64,000 nucleotides of DNA from Anisus vortex (lineage: Eukaryota > Mollusca > Gastropoda > Planorbidae). This document shows, one piece after another, positions 22,329 to 33,417 of this stretch (the stretch's first letter is position 1; the number at the start of each line of letters is the position of its first letter). The position numbers and the translations under genes were made by a program. The notes beneath the pieces are model-generated. The model did not search any database, had not been told where the DNA came from, and was given only the letters and a program-made list of their open reading frames with translations. Location of the stretch: contig OX421492.1 in NCBI GenBank assembly GCA_949126835.1, positions 45,529,498 to 45,593,497 of the forward strand. The letters are read 5' to 3'.

Positions 22329-22437
22329 TTTGGTTAAATTAAAAACATATAAGAATACATGTACAACCATATTCTATTTTGGTTAAATTAAAAACATATA
22401 AGAATACATGTACAACCATAGTCTATTTTGGTTAAGA
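22329..22437. repeat. 49-bp minisatellite, right segment
   Basis: The last two copies of the 49-bp unit, after the DNA element. Confidence 0.92.
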
Positions 22438-22689
22438 AATCACAATTAAAATATCATCTATATATATGGATATTTGTTTATGACGAATTGTACAAGGAAA
22501 CTTTTTCTACAGAGGTTTATGTATCCCAAAACAAAAATCGCCAACTCGGACTTTTTGATCTTTTTGTATTGAATATTTCTCTGGTTAGACTAATTATAAC
22601 ATGAAATAAGGTTAAAAAAAAGGGTTTACATTAGTTCTAATGATCAACATCAAGACGCCAGTAATGCAAACATTATAATACACCAACAA

Positions 22690-23250
22690 CAACTGGTAGA
22701 AGTAAAGAATTTCAAATATCTAGGAGCCATCCTATCCATAGACGGAAGTTGTGAGGCATAGAAATCGAGCCAGGGTTGGGTCATCTATGGCGGCGATGGC
22801 TAGACTAAACAGAGTCTGGACCAGCAAAAGCATTATTGTCTCAGCAAAGCTCAGACTTTACAGAACCCTTGTGAAAACCATTGATATATACGGACATAAG
22901 ACCTGGAAACTGCTAGCAGCAGCTGAAAACAAGTTGCAGGCATTCGAAAATAAAGACATGAGAAAAATATCTCGAATCTCCTACCTAAAACACAGGACTA
23001 ATGAGTATGTCTGGGATAGAATATCCTCAATTGCGAGCCCTCAAGAAACCATCATGGCAGCATTCAATGGCACAAGCTGACATAGTTCGGTCATAGGTTG
23101 TGGCATAATAATCTGCATAAAATCACCCTCCAAGCACCGAAGGTTGACATCGGAGAGACCGTCAGCGGAAATGCTGGTTCGATAATATAAAAGAGTGGAC
23201 AAAGCTGCAAATGACAGCCGCTCAAAATAGGCGAAAAGAAGAAATATGCC
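22690..23250 (+). pseudogene. LINE fragment (RTE-like), 3' part of the reverse transcriptase ORF
   Basis: Frames read VKNFKYLGAILSIDGSCE, then ARLNRVWTSKS, LRLYRTLVKTIDIYG, TWKLLAAAENKLQAFENK and NEYVWDRISS. After stops and shifts comes KEWTKLQM, then AAQNRRKEE. This is the usual C-terminal end of RTE-type endonuclease/RT proteins (FKYLG..DG, ILLYGCETW, IQAFENKC, AAQNR). The YG.ETW-like site reads YGHKTW. It is 5'-truncated, with several frame breaks. The assignment to RTE rather than another LINE clade is by motif memory. Confidence 0.75.
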
Positions 23251-23391
23251 TGCTGAGGTGTCCATTTGGTCCCCCTCCAACGACCACAACGGTTTGATTA
23301 TAATGATTTTTTTTCTCTTGGAAATGTAAGAAGGTGTGAAATGTAACATTTTATGTAACTTATATATAGATATTTTTTTTTACAGCCTCAC

Positions 23392-23490
23392 CTCTTGAAT
23401 GCTCATTAGAACCAAATCTTTAAAAACATCCAGATCTCGTCTTGTGTCCATATATTTTGGTCGTTTTTCTAATGCCAAATTGGACGCTTC
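23392..23490 (-). CDS. PKYMDT-type neuropeptide precursor, coding exon 2
   Basis: On the minus strand an acceptor TTTTCTTTATTGAACAG ends just before 23490 and a donor GAG|GTGAGG follows 23392, enclosing exactly 33 codons in phase 0. The translation begins EASNLALEKRPKYMDTRR and continues DLDVFKDLVLMSIQE. PKYMDT sits between the dibasic sites KR and RR, so convertases would free this hexapeptide, which is the named product of the molluscan PKYMDT precursors. The next stretch is a spacer peptide running into exon 3. No stop or frame break is present, although long repeat-filled introns flank the exon. Confidence 0.88.
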
Positions 23491-23519
23491 CTGTTCAATA
23501 AAGAAAAAATAACTTCCAA

Positions 23520-24417
23520 TGAATTGAATTAAATATACGTGACAGATATATTTAAACAAAACAATAAAATAACAATATATATAAAGAGTTTTCTGGTCGC
23601 AATAGTTCGCATTAGGTATTGTCCTGGAGTCTTTTATAATGAAGCAAGAAGTTAATTAGTACACAATTAGGTAATTTAGCAACCTGTATGAATTCCGTTT
23701 GCGCCATAGATTGACCTCGTCATGCATGCAAGCCGAGGATCGACTTTTGTTAAGTAGCACAGGTGGTCAGGCAGGTAGCGCTCGTATTCTTCGCGCGGCC
23801 TTTGTCTTATGTTGTGTAAACATGGATAGTTCACCGATTGTTAAACAAAGAGCTTGAATATTGGTAAGAGATTGTAGAAGATGTTGACATTTAAAGGGTA
23901 GCAATAATCTCTCTTTGTTGACTTTACCAGATTTCTCCCCCCTCTAGCCTTTCAGTTCGACCATCCTAGTAGCCAAAGACAGACCTAAGCCACTACTACC
24001 CACCCCTTTCCCCACCCTGCACGTGTGCTTGCTCATCATTGTCCAAACCACCTGACCGCTGACGTCAGCACTGGATTTGTATTTTCATTGGTTAAGTGGG
24101 CAAGCCATATTAAAGTTGGCAGATTATCCTTTTAGTTTAGTCTTAACTTTTCGAGACCTACGACTGTGCACATTGTTACGAAACGTAAATTTCCTATATT
24201 ACATTGTTAATAAACAGCTATTAACCATTTAAGCAAATTGCGTAAAAGCGATACAATACATTTCTCAGCTCAAGGTCTCCCGGTTTTCCCAAATTTAATT
24301 AGAACGCTATTGTTTTTTTTTACCTTAATAAAAGACATGATTTGATCACGCACGCACCATGCCAAGGTCGCTTGAAAAACCCGTGTAATTAGGTTATCTG
24401 GAAGTTCCAACTATTAA
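23520..24417. other. Unassigned intronic sequence
   Basis: Lies in intron 1 of the neuropeptide gene. A strong plus-strand donor-like site GGTAAGAG near 23860 follows a short frame from an ATG at 23821, and AATAAA near 24210 follows a GC-richer block. This could be an LTR-like or promoter-like fragment, but no boundaries were found. Confidence 0.3.
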
Positions 24418-24481
24418 CTCGGCCAAGATGGCGGATGATGTCAAAAAGTGGCTGTCATCGGATATCGAAATTGAACAGTAA
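24418..24481 (+). CDS. Candidate 17-codon start segment in a YY1-type context
   Basis: CCAAGATGGCGG matches the YY1-type element that overlaps start codons of many TATA-less genes. The ATG at 24428 opens MADDVKKWLSSDIEIEQ, followed by TAA or a weak donor (ACA|GTAATA). It may be a first exon of an unidentified gene or the leader of a retroelement. No downstream exon was found. Confidence 0.22.
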
Positions 24482-25760
24482 TATTTTACTATATATTATA
24501 ATGTACTCTCATGTATTCGGTGACAATAATCGGATTGGCCCATAAAATTTACCTAAGCGACCACGTACATTTTTAGTGGAGTTCTTGGCTTGCATCCGAT
24601 CGAGAAACATCTAATATTCTACGCTCTGAGTTTCGTTCCTATTTGATTTGTATTATGGAAGATTCTTTATTATTCTACTAGTAGCTACAATGCTATATGT
24701 TTATTGAAGATATTCATTACTCATTGGAATATGTGTATTTCTTAATTGTGTGTATATAATATTATTTGGATTCCTACTGGATTGATTTTGTAATTAAACC
24801 AATTTATCGTTGCTTTTTACACAACTTGGTTACGTCAATATATCAAAGTTATATACATGTGTGTAATGTGTGGTAATTATACAACTATATTAACAACCAC
24901 CACTACAACTTAACATTATGATTCTTGCTGTATAATATGAGCCAAAAGTAATTATACATGAAGTAAAGTCAACTGAAACTCTAATCTACGTTATGTGAAT
25001 TGCTAGGGGATACTTAGAACCAGGAATACCTTAGACTACTACAAAATAATTTCAGACGGAAATAATAAGACTTTCACTAAATACAAGGATAATCACACTA
25101 ACAATAACAACACCATAACTATTATTTCATAAACTGAATGGGGGCTCTAGCCGTAATAACAATATAAATTATAATTATACTTGTGTGATATAATTGAATA
25201 GTGGCTCGTTCCGGCATTTAAAATACTGTGCTGTATAATAAAATGGTTGTCTCGTCTCGGAATCATCCACATCATAATAACGTCTAGATAGTACTTCCGA
25301 GTTGTCAAAGACGTTGCAACGCCAATTAGACTCTGGCATTCATGAGTCCCTCTTAGGACCGGAATCTATGTTCCCCTGTTAAATATTCATGGACTTGGAT
25401 TATTGTGTTATTTTCCATACCTGTAGTAGGGGTGTATTTTGCCAATTGTGGTTTATTGTTGCGATTTAGATTCAATAGTACTCTGTCATAAGAGTTTTGT
25501 ATATCTTCACTTATCAGACATTGTAGTTGTGTCCATCTAGTGACGCCGCTGAAATACTTATGTCAGTTCAATAAACGTGTGCTAACACAGCAGTTAAAGA
25601 GTCAGTTCGGCTATCATACTCCATAGGCCAACGAGCCAACAACGTTTGATGGGTAAAGCACCACTGGCTGGAGACTTCGCACTTCTGCTGGCCACGCACT
25701 CCCCAGGAATATCATTTCAATTAAGTCAAAACATTATAGATTCGGAACAATTTTAAGCCA
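24482..25760. other. Unassigned AT-rich intronic sequence
   Basis: No open frame of note. TTCAATAAACGTGTGCTAAC near 25567 contains a polyadenylation-like hexamer and a GC-richer tail (25600-25710). This suggests a decayed retroelement, but no terminal repeats could be paired. Confidence 0.3.
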
Positions 25761-25764
25761 AGTC

Positions 25765-26230
25765 TGTCTAGCACCTAAAGTCTGTCTAGTACCTGAAGTC
25801 AGTCTAGTACCTGAAGTCAGTCTAGTACCTGAAGTCGGTCTAGTACCTGAAGTCAGTCTAGTACCTGAAGTCAGTCTAGTACCTGAAGTCAGTCTAGTAC
25901 CTGAAGTCGGTCTAGTACCTGAAGTCGGTCTAGTACCTGAAGTCAGTCTAGTGCCTGAAGTCAGTCTAGTACCTGAAGTCGGTCTAGTACCTGATGTCAG
26001 TCTAGTACCTGAAGTCAGTCTAATACCTGAAGTAGGTCTAGTACCTGAAGTCAGTCTAGTACCTGAAGTCGGTCTAGTACCTGAAGTCAGTCTAGTACCT
26101 AAAGTCAGTCTAGTACATGAAGTCAGTCTCTTACCTGAAGTCGATCTAGTACCTGAAGTCAGTTTAGTACCTGAAGTCAGTCTAGTACCCGAAGTCAGTC
26201 TAGTACCTGAAATCTGTCTAGTACTTTAAA
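25765..26230. repeat. 18-bp minisatellite (CTGAAGTCAGTCTAGTAC)
   Basis: About 26 copies with CAGT/CGGT variants, in intron 1 of the neuropeptide gene. The 92-codon frame with PEVSLV repeats is a by-product of the unit length. Confidence 0.95.
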
Positions 26231-26427
26231 AGTTTTATGTATGAACATTTGTAAAAATTAACTATCCAATATTTCGCAAATCTAAAATGCACAATAGAAT
26301 TGTGTACTTATCTTTAAAGATCACCAAAGTTCTAGTCATTGTCTGAATGAATATGTTGTGTAAATGTGATCTCTCAAATCTAATTACTAAATATAATTGT
26401 ATATTCAACACATCCAGAGATATTTAC

Positions 26428-26541
26428 CTGTAAAACATCTTCTGTCCTTGTGGGTAAACTTTGAGTTGTTGAAATGGTTACAATGGCCAAAACCATGAAG
26501 AAAAAAGGCCAAGATTGAAGTTCCATTCTGAATTTATATAA
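26428..26541 (-). CDS. PKYMDT-type neuropeptide precursor, coding exon 1 (signal peptide)
   Basis: The minus-strand ATG at 26526-26524 opens MELQSWPFFFMVLAIVT, then ISTTQS, a classical secretory signal of about 23 residues. LPTRTEDVLQ follows, and the frame stops at a phase-0 donor CAG|GTAAAT (26428). An in-frame upstream ATG at 26562 would add twelve polar residues before the hydrophobic core. A good acceptor (CTTTTCTTTCACAG) at 26555-26542 suggests instead that the exon starts at 26541, with a 5' UTR exon further upstream, so the inner ATG is preferred. Joined to exons 2 and 3 it gives 33+33+49 = 115 residues: a secreted prepropeptide for dense-core vesicles, acting after release on an unknown receptor. 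Confidence 0.82.
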
Positions 26542-26576
26542 CTGTGAAAGAAAAGTGCCCAACTGTTATTCGAATA

Positions 26577-26690
26577 AAATCACACACACACACAAATACA
26601 CACACTCTCATATATATATAGAAAGAGGGGGAGAGATAGATTGATAGATATAGATAGATAGTTAGATAGATAGATTAATAACTAGGCTAT
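26577..26690. repeat. Simple repeats: (CA)n, (TA)n, (GATA)n
   Basis: ACACACACAC, ATATATATATA and GATAGATAGATAGATAG runs lie side by side just upstream of the signal-peptide exon. Confidence 0.9.
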
Positions 26691-27499
26691 ATTGATTTTA
26701 GTGTGATTTTCTTATTTCAATACTTTCTATTTTAACTATTGTGGCACAATGTGTAGACTCTATAGGACTCCAACACTAAAAAAACAAACATTGTCTGCCA
26801 AACAACATTTAACTTCCTTGTCTGAGAACGGTTTTCCTTAACACCCAAACAGTCTCCAGGCCTACTTAGCATTATTCGCTTATTCAATCGTCTGTAATTG
26901 TAGGCGTCTTTCAGTCTTTGCATAGAATTAGCCCTAATGTAACAAGTTGAATAACTCTTGACCTTTTGCAATTTGACTACATTAAGAGTTAACGGACTTG
27001 TGTACTTTTAAAGTAGCAGGGCCTTTGTTGAATTGATAATTCTTTTGTAATATTTTGAATTATTGTTGTTTTATTTAGATAGCGTCTATATCTTAGTAAG
27101 CTTAGTGAAAACTTGGTGCAGGCCCCAAAAAGTTGTCAGTTAAAAATCTAATCGTTGGTTTCTGTAGAGGTTTAAATATAATATTGCTGTTGGTTTTTTA
27201 CCGGCCAATATAAATATAGGAAACATTTTAAAGACATAATAAAATAAAAAAGGTGACAGTTTATGAAGTTACATGAACTACATTCTCTAGCTGGGGAACA
27301 AATTAAGATAAATATCAACCAATAAAATCGTATGGTCACACTAGATAGGCCTACTCATTTGACAAAGCGTAAAAGCCATGGTAGAAACATCATCATAATT
27401 ATTAAAACGGTGTTGTCAGAACATTTTATCCTTTATTATGTGCCTACATTTAAAAAGTAGACAATAAAAGAAAAACGCACTAAACAGCCTATGAATCAA
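26691..27499. other. Upstream region of the neuropeptide gene, unassigned
   Basis: No exon could be supported. The 5' UTR exon and promoter of the neuropeptide gene may lie here or further to the right. A 79-codon minus frame (26732-26971) has no recognisable domain. Confidence 0.35.
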
Positions 27500-29862
27500 G
27501 GTATATGATAGTTATACCTCTTGTTTCAAGTTATATGATAGTTATACCTCTTGTTTTTAGTTATATGATAATTATATCTCTTGTTTCAAGTTATATAATT
27601 TATATGATAGTTATACTTCTTGTTTCAAGGTATATGATAGTTATAACTCTTGTCTCAAGGTATATGATAGTTATACCTCTTGTTTCAAGTTATGAATCAA
27701 GGTATATGATAGTTATACCTCTTGTCTCAAGTTATGAATCAAGGTATATGATAGTTATACCTCTTGTCTCAAGTTATGAATCAAGGTATATGATAGTTAT
27801 ACCTCTTGTCTCAAGGTATATGATAGTTATACCTCTTGTTTCAAGTTATATGATAGTTATACCTCTTGTTTCAAGTTATATGATAGTTATACCTCTTGTC
27901 TCAAGTTATGAATCAAGGTATATGATAGTTATACCTCTTGTCTCAAGGTATATGATAGTTATACCTCTTGTTTTTAGTTATATGATAATTATATCTCTTG
28001 TTTTTAGTTATATGATAATTATATCTCTTGTTTCAAGTTATATAATTTATATGATAGTTATACTTCTTGTTTCAAGGTATATGATAGTTATAACTCTTGT
28101 CTCAAGGTATATGATAGTTATACCTCTTGTTTCAAGTTATGAATCAAGGTATATGATAGTTATACCTCTTGTCTCAAGTTATGAATCAAGGTATATGATA
28201 GTTATACCTCTTGTCTCAAGTTATGAATCAAGGTATATGATAGTTATACCTCTTGTCTCAAGGTATATGATAGTTATACCTCTTGTTTCAAGTTATATGA
28301 TAGTTATACCTCTTGTTTCAAGTTATATGATAGTTATACCTCTTGTTTCAAGTTATATGATAGTTATACCTCTTGTCTCAAGTTATGAATCAAGGTATAT
28401 GATAGTTATACCTCTTGTCTCAAGGTATATGATAGTTATACCTCTTGTCTCAAGTTATATGATAGTTATAGCTCTAGTTTCAAGTTAGGTGATAGTTATA
28501 CTTCTTGTTTCAAGTTATATGATAATTATACCTCTTGTTTCAAGTTATATGATAGTTATACCTCTTGTTTCAAGTTATATGATTTATATGATAGTTATAC
28601 TTCTTGTTTCAAGGTATATGATAGTTATAACTCTTGTCTCAAGGTATATGATAGTTATACTTCTTGTCTCAAGGTATATGATAATTATACCTCTTGTTTC
28701 AAGTTATATGATTTATATGATAGTTATACCTCTTGTCTCAAGGTATATGATAGTTATACCTGTTGCTTCAAGTTATGAATCAAGGTATATGATAGTTATA
28801 CCTCTTGTCTCAAGTTAAATGATAGTTATAGCTCTAGTTTCAAGTTAGGTGATAGTTATACCTCTTGTTTCAAGTTAGGTGATAATTATACCTCTTGTTT
28901 CAAGTTAAATGATAGTTATACCTCTTGTTTCAAGTTAGATGATAGTTATACCTCTTGTTTCAAGTTAGATGATAGTTATACCTCTTGTTTCAAGTTAGAT
29001 GATAGTTATACCTCTTGTCTCAAGGTATATGATAGTTATACCTCTTGTCTCAAGGTATATGATAGTTATACCTCTTGTCTCAAGTTATATGATAGTTATA
29101 GCTCTAGTTTCAAGTTAGGTGATAGTTATACTTCTTGTTTCAAGTTATATGATAATTATACCTCTTGTTTCAAGTTATATGATAGTTATACCTCTTGTTT
29201 CAAGTTATATGATTTATATGATAGTTATACTTCTTGTTTCAAGGTATATGATAGTTATAACTCTTGTCTCAAGGTATATGATAGTTATACTTCTTGTCTC
29301 AAGGTATATGATAATTATACCTCTTGTTTCAAGTTATATGATTTATATGATAGTTATACCTCTTGTCTCAAGGTATATGATAGTTATACCTGTTGCTTCA
29401 AGTTATGAATCAAGGTATATGATAGTTATACCTCTTGTCTCAAGTTAAATGATAGTTATAGCTCTAGTTTCAAGTTAGGTGATAGTTATACCTCTTGTTT
29501 CAAGTTAGGTGATAATTATACCTCTTGTTTCAAGTTAAATGATAGTTATACCTCTTGTTTCAAGTTAGATGATAGTTATACCTCTTGTTTCAAGTTAGGT
29601 GATAATTATACCTCTTGTTTCAAGTTAAATGATAGTTATACCTCTTGTTTCAAGTTAGATGATAGTTATACCTCTTGTTTCAAGTTAGATGATAGTTATA
29701 CCTCTTGTCTCAAGGTATATGATAGTTATAGTCTACCTCTTGTTTCAAGTTAGATGATAGTTATACCTCTTGTTTCAAGTTAGATGATAGTTATACCTCT
29801 TGTTTCAAGTTAGGTGATAGTTATACCTCTTGTCTCAAGGTATATGATAGTTATATCTCTTC
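27500..29862. repeat. 30-bp minisatellite with higher-order repeats
   Basis: About 80 copies of a 30-bp unit (TATATGATAGTTATACCTCT then TGTTTCAAGT) with regular variants such as GAATCAAGG insertions. A 447-bp superunit recurs (27591 and 28038). A 630-bp superunit recurs nearly exactly (28489-28818 and 29119-29448 translate identically). Frames up to 327 codons (YMIVIPLVSS repeats) are artefacts of the 3n unit. Confidence 0.95.
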
Positions 29863-31335
29863 ATCTGAAGCGAGACTTGAGGAGTTATTTTAACACATAC
29901 ACCCTTTCTACTGATATTTATGTCGGATATTATGTGTCCGATCAGGTCCTCCGTTCAGGTCCTCCTAATACACGTTTCAAAGAGCTCAGAGCTCAACTAA
30001 TTCAATTTAAAGCGCCATCACTTGAAAACGCGGCCCAAAAAGTGAATTACAGAGAATGGCAAATCCAATGGCCTTTACTGGTCGGATTTATTAGACGAAT
30101 TGTTTTTTTTTTCGTTTTTTTTTAAAGGCACATCAATACAAAGAAAAATATTTTTTTGTAACAAAAGGAAGAAAAACCATTGAGAGGCTAGAGACATTAA
30201 AATATTACTTTACAATACGTATTGCTTTAAGAAAAATGTTTTATATAGAATCTTTTTTCATAGAAGATACACACAGAAATACAAGTCCACAAAAATACTA
30301 TTGCATTCAAAGATAGACAGATAACACTTTAACCAAATGTTGGATGCATTTGTGTACGATGTTACAGCAAGTTTCTACACGTAAGTATTAATAAGAAGTA
30401 GGCGAACTTTTCGGGAGCCTTCGTGAGCCTTTAATCTTTCCATAAACATAAAACCTGTCTAAACTCAAACAAACAAATCGCTTTACAAATAAACTGAGTC
30501 TCAATATCCCTGAATCTAGACTAATTCAATCTAGTCAGTGTCTGGACACTATATAGCCTACCCACACAACGGCATGTTCTCTGTGTCTTTATTTTGCAGC
30601 TTTACTTTAATTTAATTACCAGGCGAATGTGTTCTTTGAAAGACAGCAAACATAATCTACTATTCATTATGTCTCCCGTGGCAACAGGCTATGCAGCAAG
30701 CAATATTGTTTCGGAACATTTTCTCGCAGATTACAGCCTGTACTTATTCAACGGCCTGCTCTTGAATCCCACCCCTCCCTAATAAAATATAAAAAGGTTA
30801 CAATGTACACAGATCAAACAATTGAAGAGAAAACATTTGTATAAAATGATGACCTGGGGAATGCTGTGATCCTTGTCTCATGGGGGCCATTCTCCAACTC
30901 TTACATTACAATAATACAGACAAATGAGATCTTTCTTTTCATGTGACTTTGTTACTGGTGTTTTTATTGTGGCGGTTCAGAGATTGACAGTTGGGACAGA
31001 ATCATCTTTAAAACATTACATCAATAGATTGATTTTAGACAAAAATATGATATTTTTGAATAGATGAGAATATTCAGGTACACCGTTATTATGAACATTA
31101 TTTGTTGAAAAATAAAGATTAATTGTTTATTGAAAAAGAAAGATTAATTGTTCATTAAAAATAAAGATTAATTACTTATTGAAAAAGAAATACTCATCAT
31201 TTGTTGGCATTGTTCTAAATCTAATTTAAAATCAAAACTTTGATTTAATGTTTTTCATTTAGAACTTATTTTCTTGTTTTGATTTTTTTTAAATAGGCTA
31301 CATCACTCACTCTGTTTACATTAATATTTTGCGAT
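29863..31335. other. Unassigned sequence
   Basis: The 29870-30065 part is less AT-rich and open on the plus strand after the minisatellite (SDQVLRSGPPNTRFKELRAQ), but no family was recognised. The rest is AT-rich with short repeats of AAAAATAAAGATTAATT near 31110-31190. Confidence 0.3.
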
Positions 31336-31339
31336 CCTG

Positions 31340-31683
31340 GCTACGCCACTGTATTGCTACATTACCTTGTTCAATGACTATTTCTACGCCACAGTATTGC
31401 TACATTACCTTGTTCAATGACTATTTCTACGCCACTGTATTGCTACATTACCTTGTTCAATGACTATTTCTACGCCACTGTATTGCTACATTACCTTGTT
31501 CAATGACTATTTCTACGCCACTGTATTAATACATTACCTTGTTCAATGACTATTTCTACGCCACTGTATTGCTACATTACCTTGTTCAATGACTATTTCT
31601 ACGCCACTGTATTAATACATTACCTTGTTCAATGACTATTTCTACGCCACTGTATTGCTACATTACCTTGTTCAATGACTATG
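31340..31683. repeat. 43-bp minisatellite
   Basis: About eight copies of TACGCCACTGTATTGCTACA plus TTACCTTGTTCAATGACTAT and TTC, with one ATTAATAC variant found in two copies. Confidence 0.95.
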
Positions 31684-31716
31684 TCCAATTTTCGTTTTTT
31701 TTAAATCATGCTACGA

Positions 31717-32715
31717 GGGCACGGTAGCCGAGCGGAAGCGCGTTCGACTGGCAAGCCGAAGGTCCCGGGTTCGAATCCTAGTGCAGGCTAGAAATTTTTC
31801 CCTGGGTCTGTAGGGTGTCCCTGAGTCCGGTACGTGACGTTTTGGCGCAGCCGTTTTGGCGCGACCGTTTTGGCGCGGGACGTTTTGGCGCGAGCCGTTT
31901 TAGCGCGGGACGTTTTGGCGCGAGGAAATAATTGAGAAAAAGATTATTTTTTTATAATAAATGAAACTAATAATAAATAATAATAATTTAAAACGATGTA
32001 GGCCTACTTAAATGCATTTATAGGACTATTAAACTTTAAAAACGCAAAAAGTATGTGGACGCTGATAACAGAAACTGTAAGATCGTTGAAACGTATAGAA
32101 GCAGAGACGTAATAGAATACTTAAGAGTAGTTAAGAGGCCTAGCCAATAATTTTTTAATAAAAGCTTGAACATTCAGGATATTATTAAAATACATTGTTT
32201 TAAACTGTCATTATTTAATATTATTACATTATTTGTAATTTTGTACATTATTTATTATTCAATCAGTTTATAAAAAACTAAGTTATTAAAATTTTATAAT
32301 CCAATATATACATGGTTTTAATATTTTTTTATTTCATTTTGTTTCATTTATTATACAAAAAATATTGTTTTCATCAAATGAAGTTATTAAGTTAATTTGA
32401 TTAAATGATGTGATGTGCTTATAGTCCATCGCGCCAAAACGTCCTGCGCCAAAATGGCTGCGCCAAAACGTCCGTCGCGCCTAAACGGTCGCGCCAAAAC
32501 GGTCGCGCCAAAACGGCTGCGCCCAAACGTCCTGCTTCGCCCTGAGTCTACCCAGCTCTGATGGGTACCTGACATTAGTTTACAAAGTAAAGGCGGCTGT
32601 GCATAGTGCTGGCCACACGATCACCTAGTATGCCGTGGCCACAGAAACTGGTAAACGCTGCTTCATCGAATCTATGGATAAATTCGGTCCGACGGGTACT
32701 TTACTTACTTTATTA
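31717..32715 (+). mobile_element. tRNA-derived SINE, interrupted by a DNA element
   Basis: The head (31717-31790) has an A-box-like GTAGCCGAGCGG and a B-box GGTTCGAATCC, with an anticodon-arm-like CTGGCAAG. Body sequence CCCTGGGTCTGTAGGG follows, is cut at 31827, and resumes at 32540 with CTACCCAGCTCTGATGGG, GTAAAGGCGGCTG and GGCCACAGAAACTGG. It ends near a CTTTACTTACTTTATT tail. The body resembles a conserved metazoan SINE domain (possibly the Nin type); that name is from memory and unchecked. Confidence 0.8.
31828..32539. mobile_element. Long-TIR element built of GTTTTGGCGC repeats (MULE/foldback-like)
   Basis: 712 bp inserted in the SINE with a perfect 9-bp duplication CCCTGAGTC (31819-31827 and 32540-32548). 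Both ends are runs of CGTTTTGGCGC-type subrepeats in opposite orientation: about 95 bp on the left and about 110 bp on the right. The interior is AT-rich and non-coding. The 9-bp duplication and long repetitive TIRs suggest a Mutator-like or foldback element. Confidence 0.82.
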
Positions 32716-33180
32716 CACTAAATTGACGTGCATGTAGCCTACTTTTTCAACCTTTCGGCTCTTTTCCGAATCTGTTCTAGTTTTTTTTTTTAATGATGCT
32801 TTTACTTAGTTCCAGAACTGAATCTTGTAATGGTCTAACAAATGTTAGGTTGCATATTATGATAGTCTCAACAATTGAATTGACCCTAACATTGATGGAA
32901 GGACGTTTGCTAGCTAGCTTCTTCATTATGCTGTTAACCTAGGTATTTTTTTGTAGCATTTTACTTCCCTTTGTTGATTTTATTCTTTTATTTATCAGGC
33001 AATCGTCTATCCAAAAACTTTTCATTTCTTTTCTAGATTTATAGAATTAGGTAATCATTTATATAAAAATTAACGAGCATATAAAAGTTTTCATAAGACT
33101 GATGATTTGAACTGAAACAGAAAGGCATGACAATGTATTTACTAATAATAATCAATTTGTATAGCTCTGTCAACACCCAT
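32716..33180. other. Unassigned AT-rich spacer
   Basis: No gene, RNA or repeat was recognised. Confidence 0.4.
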
Positions 33181-33417
33181 AGTGTAATCTCAGATTTGGC
33201 AAAAAACATTAGTTAGCTCATAAATCAATTGAACTCGAACTCCATCTGAACCAGAAGACGTATTTATAGGTCTAGTTATTTTTAACGTGTATTGATAAGG
33301 AATGCAAAATAAACCCACACACACAACAATATTGGGTAATAGCAAGATAGACGTCAATATTCCAATTGTGACAGGAAGTATTCTCACGCTTATGTCAATA
33401 GTGTCAACCCATTATGA
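33181..33417 (-). other. Open minus frame with a hydrophobic segment, unrecognised
   Basis: A minus-strand frame ending at TGA near 33191 holds a long hydrophobic stretch (ILTSILLLPNIVVCVGLF) followed by a more polar tail rich in Thr and Ser. No ATG begins the frame, so it could only be an internal or terminal exon. No family was recognised and no convincing acceptor was located. Chance is the leading explanation. Confidence 0.15.

Larger units (their letters stand above)
9871..23391 (-). other. Intron 2 of the neuropeptide gene (13.5 kb, transposon-filled)
   Basis: Inferred intron between the donor GAG|GTGAGG (exon 2) and the acceptor TTTAG (exon 3), read on the minus strand. It contains seven minisatellite or duplication blocks, the Gypsy-type element with its nested LTR, a long-TIR DNA element and a LINE fragment. 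Confidence 0.7.

Noticed and set aside
27505..28488. 327-codon frame YMIVIPLVSS repeats
   Set aside because: It arises from the 30-bp minisatellite period; there is no gene context.
31717..31790. Functional tRNA gene
   Set aside because: The A and B boxes are present but SINE body sequence follows directly and stems are imperfect, so it was called a SINE head.
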